From Aphrocallistes beatrix (Eukaryota; Porifera; Hexactinellida; Sceptrulophora; Aphrocallistidae): a DNA stretch of 64,000 bases. Shown piece after piece: positions 19,282 through 30,007 of this stretch. Location of the stretch: positions 310,001 through 374,000 of the forward strand of contig OY725491.1 in the NCBI GenBank assembly GCA_963281255.1, in the 5' to 3' direction. Both the position numbers and the translations under genes were made by a program. Position 1 is the stretch's first letter. Every line of letters begins with the position of its first letter. The notes under the pieces are model-generated. The model saw nothing but the letters and a program-made list of their open reading frames with translations. It was not told where the DNA came from and did no database searches.

Positions 19282-19626
19282 CCGTATTGCTTCGAATAAG
19301 CGCCCGGGCGCTTATTTATTTCGTGCACCCTTTAGACCCGGCGCGTATTTTTTTCGTTCGCTGTTTTGGCCCGGCGCTCTTTTTTTTTGTTTACTACATT
19401 GACTGGCACTTTTATTTTGTAAGTCACGCATACCAATGATACCATACTACGTAGTATGCGATATTGGTTACAACAGCTAGATTGTGATTTAAAGGATGAA
19501 ATTATTATTATACATTTATGGTTTGATATGATGTTCAGAGAACTAAAATGTCCCGGCGCTTATTTATTTCGCTCACCCTTTAGACCCGGCGCTTATTCAA
19601 ACCGGCGCTTATTCAGGGAAATATGG
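19282..19626. mobile_element. 345-bp MITE with GGCGCTTATT motifs
   Basis: Ends CCGTATTGCTTCGAATAAGC and, reversed, CCATATTTCCCTGAATAAGC are flanked by TA (19280-19281, 19627-19628). Inside, CGCTTATTTATTTCG...CACCCTTTAGACCCGGCGC occurs twice in the same orientation (about 19308 and 19556). It is therefore not a simple foldback. Confidence 0.6.
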
Positions 19627-19839
19627 TAACCTTGAATCATAGGTAACTTTGGGACTAGGTAAATTTGATCATTAGTATAAAATCAAAAAAGGGAAATAAC
19701 TAAGATGGTCTAAAGGTAACATTAATAGAGGAGTTTAAGCAAATAAATCTAGACACATAACAATGAAGTGGGAAACTTATACATTACAAGATAGTACTAG
19801 GTTCAGGAAATGCACTATAGAGTCTAATCCAGAGGACAA

Positions 19840-21111
19840 TCATAAACGAGAGAATAGTTGCAATAAGCGTGAATTTCTCTGTTGAACAGTGACAATGCAT
19901 CCTAATTCATCAACAAATATTCCAGCTAGAGAAGAGAACTGTCCTTTCTCAGATCCATTCTCACCGAACTGAGTGAGTAGCTTCCCTTCATTGGAAAATA
20001 CCTTCACTTTAGAGTCTCCACTGTCTGCTACTAAGATGTTGTGTTGCTGATCTAGACAGAAACAATAAGCAGAGTTAATGCTATCTTTCTTAACAACACA
20101 TCTTGTCAGAATGCCTTCTCTAGAAAATACTTGAATTGGAAATTCTGTTTCAGTTAGCAAAATGTAAAATAATCCTTGAGATAGAGATATATCTCTGATT
20201 AGAGCATCTTACTCACAGAATTGAGTCTTGAGAGATATTCTGCTTTCTTCAATTAAATCTAGAGTTAACACTACTAGATTGATCCCTTTCCTTTTTCCGA
20301 CATAAATATGAATATTATCTGTACAGATACCTTTGAGATAGGAACCATAAGATTTGGACTTTTCTTTCTTCTCAGTGGATTCATTCAATTTCAGAATTGC
20401 TTCAATACATTTTACGTAAATTGATTGATTGAGAAATAGAATATATTGTGGATTTTTCATTTCTTCATCTTTAACAGATCTGATCCATTCTCCTTCTCTA
20501 GAGAAAATCTGAACTCTGTGATTCCGTTGGTCAGCTACATAAATATTCTCATTTATAGGATTAGTCGCAATACCCCATGGATTATAGAGTTGACTGTCCC
20601 CACTTCCATTCTCGCACTTACTCCATTTCAGTTGATACCGAGTATCTTCATTATAAACTAGAATCTGTTGATCACAACGACACATTCTATTTATACAATC
20701 TTTCAATTCATCTACTCTCCACGTTAACTTCACATTAGGAATATCAATGTCCATTTCGCTTTTCACTGAATCGACTAAATCTAAAATTTCGATTTTAAGC
20801 TTTGATGTCGGATTCAATTTTTTGAACTTATCATCCATTTCCATCTTGTGAGTTTCCATTTCTTCAACTACCTTTTGAATTTCAATTTTCTTTCTTTCTA
20901 CTTTAGTATTCACTTCTTTCCAAATATCATTCAATTCTCGGATAATTGCTTCTTCTTTCGTTTCGATAAGACTTCTCATTTCTTTGCTGACTCTTCTTAC
21001 TTCCAACTTCTTCCGTTCAATCATTTCTCTAAACGAGTTCACTTTACTCTGGAGTTTGTTACTCACTCCGAATAAACTAACAGGACCAGATCCTGGATCT
21101 GCTGTTGCCAT
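19840..21111 (-). pseudogene. Coiled-coil/NHL-propeller gene with one nonsense codon
   Basis: Same layout as the 423-residue gene at 30008-31279. It has an invariant first 60 residues, a coiled coil to about 120, the conserved INRMCRCDQQ motif near 141-150, and NHL repeats (IYVADQRNHRVQIFSREGE). A TAA at 20209-20211 replaces a CAA codon, after FCE. The frame then continues correctly to the normal stop at 19840, so this is a single nonsense change with no indel. The product would be a 300-residue protein missing the last part of the propeller. It could be a pseudogene or a truncated isoform. Confidence 0.85.
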
Positions 21112-21370
21112 TATAGATTCGCTATTATTTCAATTAAGAACAGAGTTCAAACAATTACAATTTATTAAATAAGAAAATAATACAGTTTACTCACATTTAT
21201 ATTTCATCGTAATACACCACAAAGAAATCCTATATCCTCGTGACTACACTTCAACCTCATTCTTAGTTTCACATTGATACTACAGTGGATGTATGCTAGA
21301 ACTCTGCTATAGATCTATATTTAGAGTTAGTTGATTAGCTATTAATAGCTCATTAGATTTACTTAAGATT
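21112..21370 (-). promoter_or_regulatory. Conserved 5' module of the NHL family
   Basis: About 260 bp upstream of the ATG is nearly identical to that of the genes at 27011, 31279 and 61274. It includes CTAAATATAGATCTATAG and a GTGAGT ... TAATAG pair that could bound a leader intron of about 74 nt ending 10 bases before the ATG. No clear TATA consensus was fixed. The strong conservation suggests recent duplication or gene conversion. Confidence 0.6.
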
Positions 21371-21902
21371 GTCAACAAGAGATTTGTAGATACTCTCTAT
21401 CTTTTGAATAATATTTATTCTCAGATTTTTCTATGCAAAGTAGTCATCCAGTTGGCATTAAACACTAAGCAGAATTTCATCACAGTATACTTAGTATCTA
21501 TTCATAGAGATGTAATTATATGGAGACTCTATATCACATATATCCTATACCATTAATCTATACTGCTTGTCTAAGGATGTAGGGTGAGGGGCAGGAGAGT
21601 GTCTTGGAGGTAGCTGCCCTCCGATTAGACAAAGTCTGATTGGTTGTTCACTAAATTATAAATAATTGATTAGAGGGAAGTGTCACCGGAGTAATTCATA
21701 GAATTTCTAAAACCTCAAAATTAGATAATTCTGTCCAAATTATGAGATAAAAGTTATTTGCTTCCATGGCAATGCCCCCATATCCCACTGTGGGGCTTAC
21801 ATCACTCCGGTTGGTTGCTATGCCTCTACAAAACGTCCTGGCCACGCCCATGTACTGAACATTTAAGGACAATGTTTTTGAAGTTTTGAGATTTAATTAA
21901 GC

Positions 21903-22123
21903 ACAAGCGCGCTTCGCTTGCTTGCGCTGCGCGGCTGGCGGACACTTTGCGTCCGCCGGAGGCTCCCTTCGGTCGCCTGGAAGTGACATTGGTTCATTAT
22001 AAGGGAGATATCATCTCTAAATATGTCCATCTTAGTTTTAAAATCGATATCACTCAAAAATCACCAATTTTGTCAAATTTAAAATTTTTGATGCGTAATG
22101 ATGACGTCATAACAAAGTGACAT
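21903..22123 (-). repeat. Reversed partial copy of the GC-tailed element
   Basis: Begins with CAAGCGCGCTTCGCTTGCTT and holds the GGCGGACAC...GTCCGCC hairpin and a TGACGTCA (22102-22109). It matches the distal half of the units at 13253-14260 in reverse. Its inner end abuts the NHL gene fragment that follows. Confidence 0.65.
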
Positions 22124-22124
22124 T

Positions 22125-22296
22125 ACAAGATAGTACTATGTTCAGGAAATGCACTAGAAATTCTAATCCAGAGGATAATCATAAACGAGAGAATAGTTTC
22201 AATAAGTGGGAATTTCTCTGTTGAACAGTGACAATGCATCCTAATTCATCAACAAATATTCCAGCTAGACAAGAGAACTGTCCCTGCTCAGATTCT
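22125..22296 (-). pseudogene. 3' fragment of an NHL-family gene
   Basis: On the minus strand it covers the last roughly 38 codons and stop (22179-22181) plus the 3' flank of a copy closely matching 19780-19957. No upstream coding sequence is attached. A dead-end duplicate. Confidence 0.75.
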
Positions 22297-22388
22297 CAGA
22301 TTAGTGTGCTTCCTATAGTATTAATATAGTAGCATAGCTACTATACTAAGTAATAGTATAGGATGCACAGTACTAAAATGAGGATGTT

Positions 22389-22407
22389 CCGGCCGGCCGG
22401 CCGGCCG
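22389..22407. repeat. CCGGCCGG run
   Basis: A 19-bp stretch of alternating CC/GG doublets, self-complementary, in otherwise AT-rich DNA. Nothing else recognisable lies nearby (22300-23120 holds no gene). Confidence 0.8.
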
Positions 22408-23119
22408 TCCGAAATTCGTGTCCTGATCGGAGTTTAAGAGATATCGTCTTGAAATTTTTACAGGAGGTGCAAAGTAATATGGAGATGTGCACCTCAGTGT
22501 TCACACCTCGCCAAGTTCACACCTCGCCGAGATAGGTGACAAAATGTGCTGGCCAATCAAATATCTATTATTTTATAATGCAAATACATTGGAATAAAAT
22601 AGTAGTGACTTATGCATACAATCAAAAGAACTATTTGTGATTGAAATTCATTGGTTCATGTGACAACCAATCAATTATCAGCTTTTATAATGCCATTCAC
22701 ACGATTCTATTTCATATAAATGATTGAATAATGCTATTTTGAGTCTATAATTTGATTGTTAACAACAATTAAAGTGTGTTATATGCTATGATCAATCAAT
22801 TCGATCATAAAATAACTTTTAACGACATGGACTGGAATTGATTATTTAAGTATAATAAAGGTGACTTATGAGATTTGGAAGCACACTTCCATCCCGTCTG
22901 TGGGTTTTTTTTAAATTTGTACGTGAGTTTCAATCTTCTTTCTCTCAATCCCACTATTCACTTCTTCCCAAATACACTTTGTTTAGTCACATTTGTTGAA
23001 TGATAGACCATTGTACGAATATTTTTACACGATAAATTCTGATATAAAAACTACTTATATAGTAATCTGTAGTGAAATTTTAATAACTACTAGAAAGTAC
23101 AAACTCGGTTATCAGTAGG

Positions 23120-23320
23120 CAATACAGATAGCACCTGACTTAACTTCAAACGAGATGACATCCTTAGTGCTTTCTGCTCACTAAGGTTCAGCAAGAGTGT
23201 AGGCTCAGATTACATAGCAGTAGCAATGTAATTGAGAGCAAAATGCAAATGACTAGGGCGAGGTTAGAACCCATGGTCTGGGTATTAAAACTCCCTAACC
23301 TCTACACCACTAAAACAGAT
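23120..23320 (-). repeat. tRNA-derived SINE
   Basis: Read on the minus strand, 23310-23252 has tRNA-like promoter boxes: a box A-like GTGGTGTAGAGGTTAGGG and a box B-like GGGTTCTAACCTC at typical spacing. An unrelated body follows to about 23120, ending near ACTAAGGATGTCATCTCG, resembling the shared tail of several invertebrate SINEs. It is not a functional tRNA, because the cloverleaf arms do not pair properly. RNA polymerase III transcribed by family precedent. Confidence 0.55.
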
Positions 23321-23694
23321 TTAATTTTTTAAATTAGCTAGGAATTTTACTGATTTCCCAGGCTAAAAGCTAAGTGATTTCCTTTAATACTCAAGCTTTC
23401 ACACAAATGTATACTGGTGTTTAAGTTCAAGCTATTAACAATTACTTTCTAGAAACAAAATTAAATTCAACTTTCAAAAGTAAGAAACAAAGATCACAAA
23501 TCAAGTAGAATAATGTACATCAAACCATAGGTTTATGCTAGTTCATGTCACCACACAAAATCTATTAGTAGAATGTTTTGAATTCAAAATAATTTTAGTT
23601 TTTCGATGTTTTTTCTGCCTTTAGTTAATTAACAATGATTAATTAAACTAGACACTGGAGACAACTAATTGTAAAATCAGTCATACTCCTCAAT

Positions 23695-24162
23695 GTGCCA
23701 TTGATAATTCATTTTAACCATCATGCCATAACAGAATTACTACTCAATGTGCCATTGATAATTCATTTTAACCATCATGCCATAACAGAATTACTCCTCA
23801 ATGAGTCATTGATTATTCATTTTAACCATCATGCCATAACAGAATTACTCCTCAATGAGTCATTGATAATTCATCTTAACCATCATGCCATAACAGAATT
23901 ACTCCTCAATGAGTCATTGATAATTCATCTTAACCATCATGCCATAACAGAATTACTCCTCAATGAGTCATTGATAATTCATCTTAACCATCATGCCATA
24001 ACAGAATTACTCCTCAATGAGTCATTGATAATTCATCTTAACCATCATGCCATAACAGAATTACTCCTCAATGAGTCATTGATAATTCATTTTAACCATC
24101 ATGCCATAATAGAATTACTCCTCAATGAGTCATTGATAATTCATCTTAACCATCCAGTAGAT
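23695..24162. repeat. 54-bp minisatellite, about 8.6 copies
   Basis: The unit contains TTAACCATCATGCCATAACA and CATTGATAATTCAT and repeats every 54 bp with few substitutions. Because 54 is a multiple of three, one frame stays open for 162 codons of an 18-residue repeat. There is no promoter, signal or family match, so I call it a repeat and not a gene. Confidence 0.85.
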
Positions 24163-24228
24163 ATGTCACTAATTATGCAATGAGTTTGAAGAACATTTGC
24201 AAGCCTGTCTACTATACATTACTGATAA

Positions 24229-24425
24229 TAAATAATATCACAAAGATACCCCAGTTTGTCTCCACCTTTTTCAAGCAGTCGCAAGCCAGAGATCCCAGTA
24301 TAGTCTACCACAGTTGGACTTATTTGATAATAACTGAGCCAAGGACTTTTGTGGGATCTCTAGTTGGTGACTGCTTGATAAAGGTAGAGGAAAACTGGGG
24401 CATCTTTATGATATTATTTGTAATA
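24229..24425. mobile_element. Foldback MITE with CCCCAGTTT arms
   Basis: Arms of about 70 bp (24229-24300 and 24350-24425) are inverted copies; both hold AAGATRCCCCAGTTT, CAAGCAGTC and AGAGATCCCA. The open frame across it is incidental. Confidence 0.65.
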
Positions 24426-24834
24426 ATTTGACCTAAAATGGTAGTAAAACGGTATTTTATGAGCAAGGGTTTTTCTATTGAGCTGGAAGGGGTAAATATC
24501 CTCTATATACTGAATCCTATCCCCCTGAAAATTTGGTGAATTTGAGGATTTTATTAAGATGACAGCCATAGAACATGTGTGACGGATCATTATAAGAAGA
24601 TAACACTAGTTATAGACTGTTGATACAAAGTGTAGAAGTTAGAGTCGGTGGATACAGTCAATGTGTAGTATATATTTCCAATTCGTGTCAATTGTAACTA
24701 CGTATCTAGCTATTTTTAGAATCTTTGGCGGGAAGAAGCCTTGCTGTTAACAGAATTTCTACCACTACTCATGACGAATTGTTAGTTAGGCTCCTTGGCC
24801 TTCTAACTCAATCAATGGAGTGTGTATCAATATC

Positions 24835-24927
24835 GGGCATGCCTAATTTACGGGACGGGACGGCATCTCGTCCCGTCCCGTATATTAGGCATCTTAACTC
24901 GTCCCGTCCCGTAAACTAGGCATGCCC
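24835..24927. mobile_element. 93-bp MITE with 9-bp target duplication (Mutator-like)
   Basis: Ends GGGCATGCCTAATTTACGGG and its inverted counterpart; the interior is built of GGGACGGGACG/CGTCCCGTCCCG blocks. Flanks ATCAATATC and ATCAATACC match 8 of 9. The related larger copy at 32610-32979 also has a 9-bp near-duplication. Nine bases point to the Mutator superfamily. Confidence 0.6.
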
Positions 24928-24939
24928 ATCAATACCACA

Positions 24940-25724
24940 GTATTTCCCGATGATATAACAGTATCCTCTACTCAAATGAGCATATTTGATACATGCTAAC
25001 AACTTACTAATTACGCAAAAGGGATTGATTTACATTAAAATGTGCAAATTAGCATGTGGCATATACGTAGATTACTATCTCCATATTCTGGATGTTTTGA
25101 CGTTGTTTCTATGAACTAGCACGCCTACAAGGTGAATATTGTAATATTAGAACCTTGCTTTTTCTGGAAGTGACTTTTCGCTTTAACATTCAAAACATTG
25201 TATTTAATTACATGACCAAAGATGAACTATCCGTTCCATAAATTGTTAATGGAATTTTTATCAGAATAATTTAACTATGAAATATTTCATCACATCTAAG
25301 TATTACTAATTTATATGACAGTCAAACCTTTTTGGTCTAATTTTCCATCTGTGATGTAGTTTCTATCTATGCATAGAAATTCTGTGGATTTTTTCTTTAT
25401 TCTTCCCCCCTAACCATGAACTTGCTAAGGCTTCTAAGCGAATGCCTTGAAATTTACATTTACAGATTGTTTTCCATCTCTACTGTGGATTTGTAACCGC
25501 AAAACAGGTCCGCACCCGGGAACCTTGCCGCATGACTCATGAACCATAAAAAACTTGGGGACTTTAATCATTATTAGAAAATATAAGAAAAATACAAAAC
25601 TAGGATGTACTTAAGGTACATCAATAGAGGAGTTCAAACAAATAGATCTATACATATAATACTAAGATAGAAAACCTATGTACATTACAAGATAGCACTA
25701 AGTTCAGGAAAAGCAGTAGAGATG
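24940..25724. other. Gene-free interval
   Basis: No gene or repeat recognised. The last 150 bp match the 3' flanks of the other minus-strand NHL genes. Confidence 0.5.
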
Positions 25725-27011
25725 CTAATGCAGAGAACATTCATAACAAAAGAATATTTGCAACAAGTGGAAATTTTCCTGTTGAACAGTGATAATACAT
25801 CCCAATTCATCAACAAACATTCCAACTAATACAGAAAACTGTCCTTTCTCAGACCCTTTCTCACCGAACTGAGTGAGTAGCTTTCCTTCATTGGAAAATA
25901 TCTTCACTTTAGAGTCTCCATTGTCTGCTACGAAGATGTTGTGTTGCTGATCTAGACAGAAACAATAAGCAGAGTTAATGCTATCTTTCTTAACAACACA
26001 TCTTGTCAGAATGCCTTCTCTAGAAAATACTTGAATTGGAAATTCTGTTCCAGATAGCAAAATATAGAAAAATTCTTGAGATAGAGATATATCTCTGATT
26101 TCAGTATTTTGGTTGCAGAATTCAGTCTTGAGAGATATTCTGTTTTCTTTAATCAAATTTAGAGTTAACACTATTAGATTCATTCCCTTCCTTACTCCGA
26201 CATAAATATAAATATTATCTGTACAGATACCTCTGAGATCAAAACTATAAGATTTAGACTTTTCTTTCTTCTCAGGGAATTCAGTCAATTTCAAAATAGT
26301 TGTTCTACATTGTACGTAAATTGATTGGTTGTGAAATATAATTTTTTCTGGATTTTTCATTTCTTCATCTTTCACAGATCTGATCCATTCTCCTTCTCTA
26401 GAGAAGATCTGAACTTTGTTATTCGATAGGTCAGCGACATAAATATTGTCATTCATAGGATTAGTCGTTATACCCCATGGACCATAGAGTTGATTGTCTT
26501 CCTTTCCTTTCTCGCACTTACTCCATTCCAATTGATGCCGAGTATCTTTATTATAAACTAGAGTATGTTGATCACAACGACACATTCTATCTATACAATA
26601 TTTCAATTCATCCATTCTCCACGATAACTTCACATTAGGAATATTACTGTCCATTTCTCTTTTCACTAAATCGATTTTGTCTGAAATTTTGATTTCAGTA
26701 TTTGATTTTGAATTCAACTTTTTGATTTTAAGTTCCATTTCTAACTTGAGGGTTTCCATCTCTTCGATTAACTTTTGAGTTTCAAGTTTCTTTTCTTCTA
26801 CTTTCGTATTCACTTTTTCCCAAACATCATCCAATTCTCGGATAATTTCTTCTTCTTTCGTTTCGATAAGACTTCTCATTTCTTTGCTGACTCTTCTTAC
26901 TTCCAACTTCTTCCGTTCAATCATTTTTCTAAACGAGTTCACTTTACTCTGGAGTTTGTTACTCACTCCGAATAAACTAGCAGGACCAGATCCTGGATCT
27001 GCTGTTGCCAT
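25725..27011 (-). CDS. Coiled-coil/NHL-propeller protein
   Basis: 428 residues, no coding intron. Residues 1-60 are almost identical in all five family members. Residues 60-120 form a lysine/glutamate-rich coiled coil that differs strongly between copies without length change. PNVKLSWRMDELK and the INRMCRCDQQ-type motif (here IDRMCRCDQH) follow. From about 178 the NHL blades run (IYVADLSNNKVQIFSREGE, then FVADNGDSKVKIFSNEGK near the end). The arrangement resembles TRIM-NHL proteins without RING or B-boxes. NHL propellers bind RNA or protein, and the location is probably cytosolic as no signal peptide is present. The C-terminus has five or so extra residues relative to its relatives. Confidence 0.85.
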   Translation of the reverse strand: MATADPGSGPASLFGVSNKLQSKVNSFRKMIERKKLEVRRVSKEMRSLIETKEEEIIRELDDVWEKVNTKVEEKKLETQKLIEEMETLKLEMELKIKKLNSKSNTEIKISDKIDLVKREMDSNIPNVKLSWRMDELKYCIDRMCRCDQHTLVYNKDTRHQLEWSKCEKGKEDNQLYGPWGITTNPMNDNIYVADLSNNKVQIFSREGEWIRSVKDEEMKNPEKIIFHNQSIYVQCRTTILKLTEFPEKKEKSKSYSFDLRGICTDNIYIYVGVRKGMNLIVLTLNLIKENRISLKTEFCNQNTEIRDISLSQEFFYILLSGTEFPIQVFSREGILTRCVVKKDSINSAYCFCLDQQHNIFVADNGDSKVKIFSNEGKLLTQFGEKGSEKGQFSVLVGMFVDELGCIITVQQENFHLLQIFFCYECSLH

Positions 27012-27255
27012 TATAGATTCGCTATTATTTCAATTAAGAACAGAGTACAAACAATTACAATTTATTCAATAAGAAAAGAATACAGTTTACTCACATTTAT
27101 AATTCATCGTAATACACCACAAAGAAATTCTATATCCTAGTAACTACACTTCAACCTCATTCTTAGTTTCACATTGATACTACAGTGGATGTATGCTAGA
27201 ACTCTGCAATAGATCTATATTTAGAGTTAGTTGATTAACTATTAATAGCTTAGTT
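27012..27255 (-). promoter_or_regulatory. Conserved 5' module of the NHL family
   Basis: Near-identical to the modules before the genes at 21111, 31279 and 61274, including the possible leader intron (GTGAGT ... TAATAG). Confidence 0.6.
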
Positions 27256-27449
27256 GATTTAAGATTATCTAGCATTCTTTCTAACACGTCTAGTTTTTTA
27301 TAGTCACTGATTTTGGTATTATTTTATTTTAGAGTCCTGGCTTTTGAAAAAGTTTTCCAACGCACTTGTACAATGGCCATCTCTACAAGTAAATCACGTT
27401 TTGATATATAGATAAATGCAGCATAATTTGCAGTTTTGTAGATAGCTCT

Positions 27450-28628
27450 TACATACTTAGGGCATTCAATAAGTTCCAGGAATGACTCTGTATATCTAAA
27501 TGTGATAGAGATAAGCTATATCCATTTAATCCATCGAACTCATTGAAGCCGTGCCTCCTGATTCGTATATAGGTTTGTTCTGTTCTGAAAATTTTTGCTG
27601 TCGCTCAACTCTATTTATAGACCTCAGTTTTGCGCACTTGATGCTAATTCTAGGTTTACCATTGAAAATCAATATATTTATGTTTTCATATACAGATAGT
27701 TCTAGGAATTGTATAATAGTAAAAGTTTGAATCAGATATGTAAGATCCGAATGGATTAATCGAACCGGAACTAGTCATTTGAATCCAGTGATGCAAATTC
27801 GAATAGTGTCACTTCTTATGGGATTTTAACCACTTTTCGCTCCTCAAAATGTGGCAGAGGCTGTGATCTTAAAGAAATTGATATTGCTTTGCTAGGTAAA
27901 AAAATAGGTCGCTGAAAATATCATTGTATAGGCTATTTTCCATGTAGAATTCATTGTGATGATTTATTTTGCTGTAGAATTGATGATAACAGCAATAATG
28001 GTGAAAAAAACCAGCAAAATCTATTTTTATTAAGTGCCTAAAACTGAGGCCTGTTGCATGAAAAAATGACCCACCATGGATATTCATGTAATAGGGGGAA
28101 CAAAATTTCATGGAGTTTGCATGAAAAATTGCCCCCGTGAAAACCATGGATATTCTTTAGTTTCACACTAAATATTGCTGATACTATTTATATACGATAC
28201 ATTTATGAAAGTCATTGTTATTACTTCACACGACTAGTTTATTGATTTGCAATGCTTTAGTAAACGAATAGAAGCCAAATAGCATTCAAAATGTTTTGTA
28301 TAATTATGCATTGGCATACTTTAGAATATCCATGGTAGGGGCATTTTTTCACGGGGGGAGCAATTTTTCACGCTAACCTCATGAAATTTTTCCCCCCTCA
28401 TATTACATGAATATCCATGGTGGGGGTATTTTTTCACGGGGGTGCAACAGGCCTATATATGGAGTTGGGTAACCTCAAATTCTTCAAGAGCTGAACAAAC
28501 CTATACACGAATTGGGAGGCAAGGCTCAAATGAGTTCGATAGATTAAATGGATATAGCCTATCTCTAATACATTTAGTTATACAGAGTCATTCCTGGAAC
28601 TTATTGAATGCCCTTAGTATTACATTTA
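27450..28628. mobile_element. Large foldback element with a second hairpin MITE nested inside
   Basis: The outer arms (27455-27600 and 28483-28625) are inverted copies; both hold AGGGCATTCAATAAGTTCCA and TATATCCATTTAAT. Between them, 28048-28157 and 28324-28453 form another inverted pair starting AGGCCTGTTGCA and rich in CCATGGATATTC and poly-G/C tracts. The nested pair is probably a later insertion. No coding. Confidence 0.65.
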
Positions 28629-28866
28629 TCGATCAACTACTCTCACAAATTGTAGCAGAAAATCCAGATGGTTAAGAAGTATAATCTGATTAAGTTATGT
28701 TGAGAGTATAACTTGCTTTTGTAGTAGTATATTTTGGTGAGATTATCTCTCAAGAACCTCCAACAGTAATCGGACACCATTTTCTCATTCCAGAACCTTT
28801 GCATCGGGTTTTAGTGCAGCTCCTATAGGGAGATGCCCTTATGGCATGGACGGAGTATCTCGTTCG

Positions 28867-28870
28867 TCCG

Positions 28871-28904
<34 letters not shown>

Positions 28905-28918
28905 TGTATGTATGTATG

Positions 28919-28952
<34 letters not shown>

Positions 28953-29115
28953 TGTATGTATGTATGTATGTATGTATGTATGTATGTATGTATGTATGTA
29001 TGTATGTATGTATGTATGTATGTATGTATGTATGTATGTATGTATGTATGTATGTATGTATGTATGTATGTATGTATGTATGTATGTATGTATGTATGTA
29101 TGTATGTATGTATGT
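28867..29115. repeat. (TATG)n microsatellite
   Basis: About 62 copies of a 4-bp unit with one TATATATG interruption near 28920. It yields long spurious frames (MYVCMYVC and THIHTYIH type) on both strands. Confidence 0.95.
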
Positions 29116-29239
29116 CCGTACGCGCGCTACTGCGAAATCTAACAGTACAAATTTTACCAAATTTCGCATGTAGGACCTCTATATGGTATAGATGTGCACC
29201 GTTTTTCGCAAAATCTCATCACTTCCGGTTTTTATGAGT

Positions 29240-29700
29240 GTATATTCATATTTTAACACCACCCACTGCAAAGCTTTGCTTAAAGATATAAGTAAGATCT
29301 CAACGACTAATGTAGGGTATTTCACCACGTAGGATCCAATTTTCGCATTTTGAAAGTAATAATATGAATATTTTACGAGTTTTTAACATATGTATATATA
29401 CATATTTTCACACCTTTTTAAAAAAAGTTTTGTTTTGAGCTAAAAGCGAGTTCTCAACGGCTAATGTAGGATATTTTTATATGTAGATTCCAATTTTCGT
29501 ACTTAGAAAGTAGTAACCTAAGTATTTTATGAGTTCCTAACATATTTATATATACATATTTTCACACCTTTTGGAAAAAATCTTATTTTGAGCTAAAAGG
29601 GAGCTCTCAACGGCTAATATAGAATAGTTTAATATGTAGATTCCAAATTTCACACTTAGAATGCCCTAAAATGAGTATTTCCCGACGTATTCCGATATTT
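29240..29700. repeat. Three diverged tandem units of about 160 bp
   Basis: TCTCAACGRCTAATRTAG recurs at about 29298, 29452 and 29606, each followed by TGTAGATTCCAATTT-like sequence and (in two) TATACATATTTTCACACC. The units are old, with many substitutions. Confidence 0.7.
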
Positions 29701-30007
29701 ACATTTCATATTCCTCCCAGTCACTTCCTGGAGCTGCACTATCGGTCTGTCGACCGACATTTTTATTTGTTGTACATCTTGGTATCTTGTTGCATAACTC
29801 TTGAAACGAAGGCAAATTTGGGACTGAGTTAATTTAATCACTATTATAAATAAGAAAAAAGAAAATAACTAAAATGCGCTTAAGGAACATCAATAGAGAA
29901 ATTCAAGCAAATACATCTAAACACATAGCAGCAAAATGAAAACCTATGTACATTACAAAATAGAACTAAGTTCAGAAAAGCAGTAGAGATTATAATGCAA
30001 AAGACAA

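Noticed and set aside
20209-21111. Annotating the 300-codon frame as a separate complete gene
   Set aside because: The downstream sequence continues in the same frame to the family's normal stop, so it is one gene with a nonsense codon.
23252-23310. Possible tRNA gene
   Set aside because: Only the promoter-like boxes resemble tRNA; stems do not pair into a cloverleaf, and the downstream body fits a SINE.
23695-24162. CRISPR-like array
   Set aside because: The whole 54-bp unit repeats without unique spacers, and this is an animal genome.
23695-24183. 162-codon frame of 18-residue repeats
   Set aside because: Open only because the 54-bp unit is divisible by three; no start context, promoter or known repeat protein family.
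26775-27072. Plus-strand frames opposite NHL genes (also at 20848, 31043, 58097 minus)
   Set aside because: Mirror frames of the conserved N-terminal coding block; the same shadow appears in each copy.
28833-29237. Several long open frames on both strands (MYVC and HTYIHTYI repeats)
   Set aside because: They are the translation of a (TATG)n microsatellite in every frame; no promoter or unique coding sequence.
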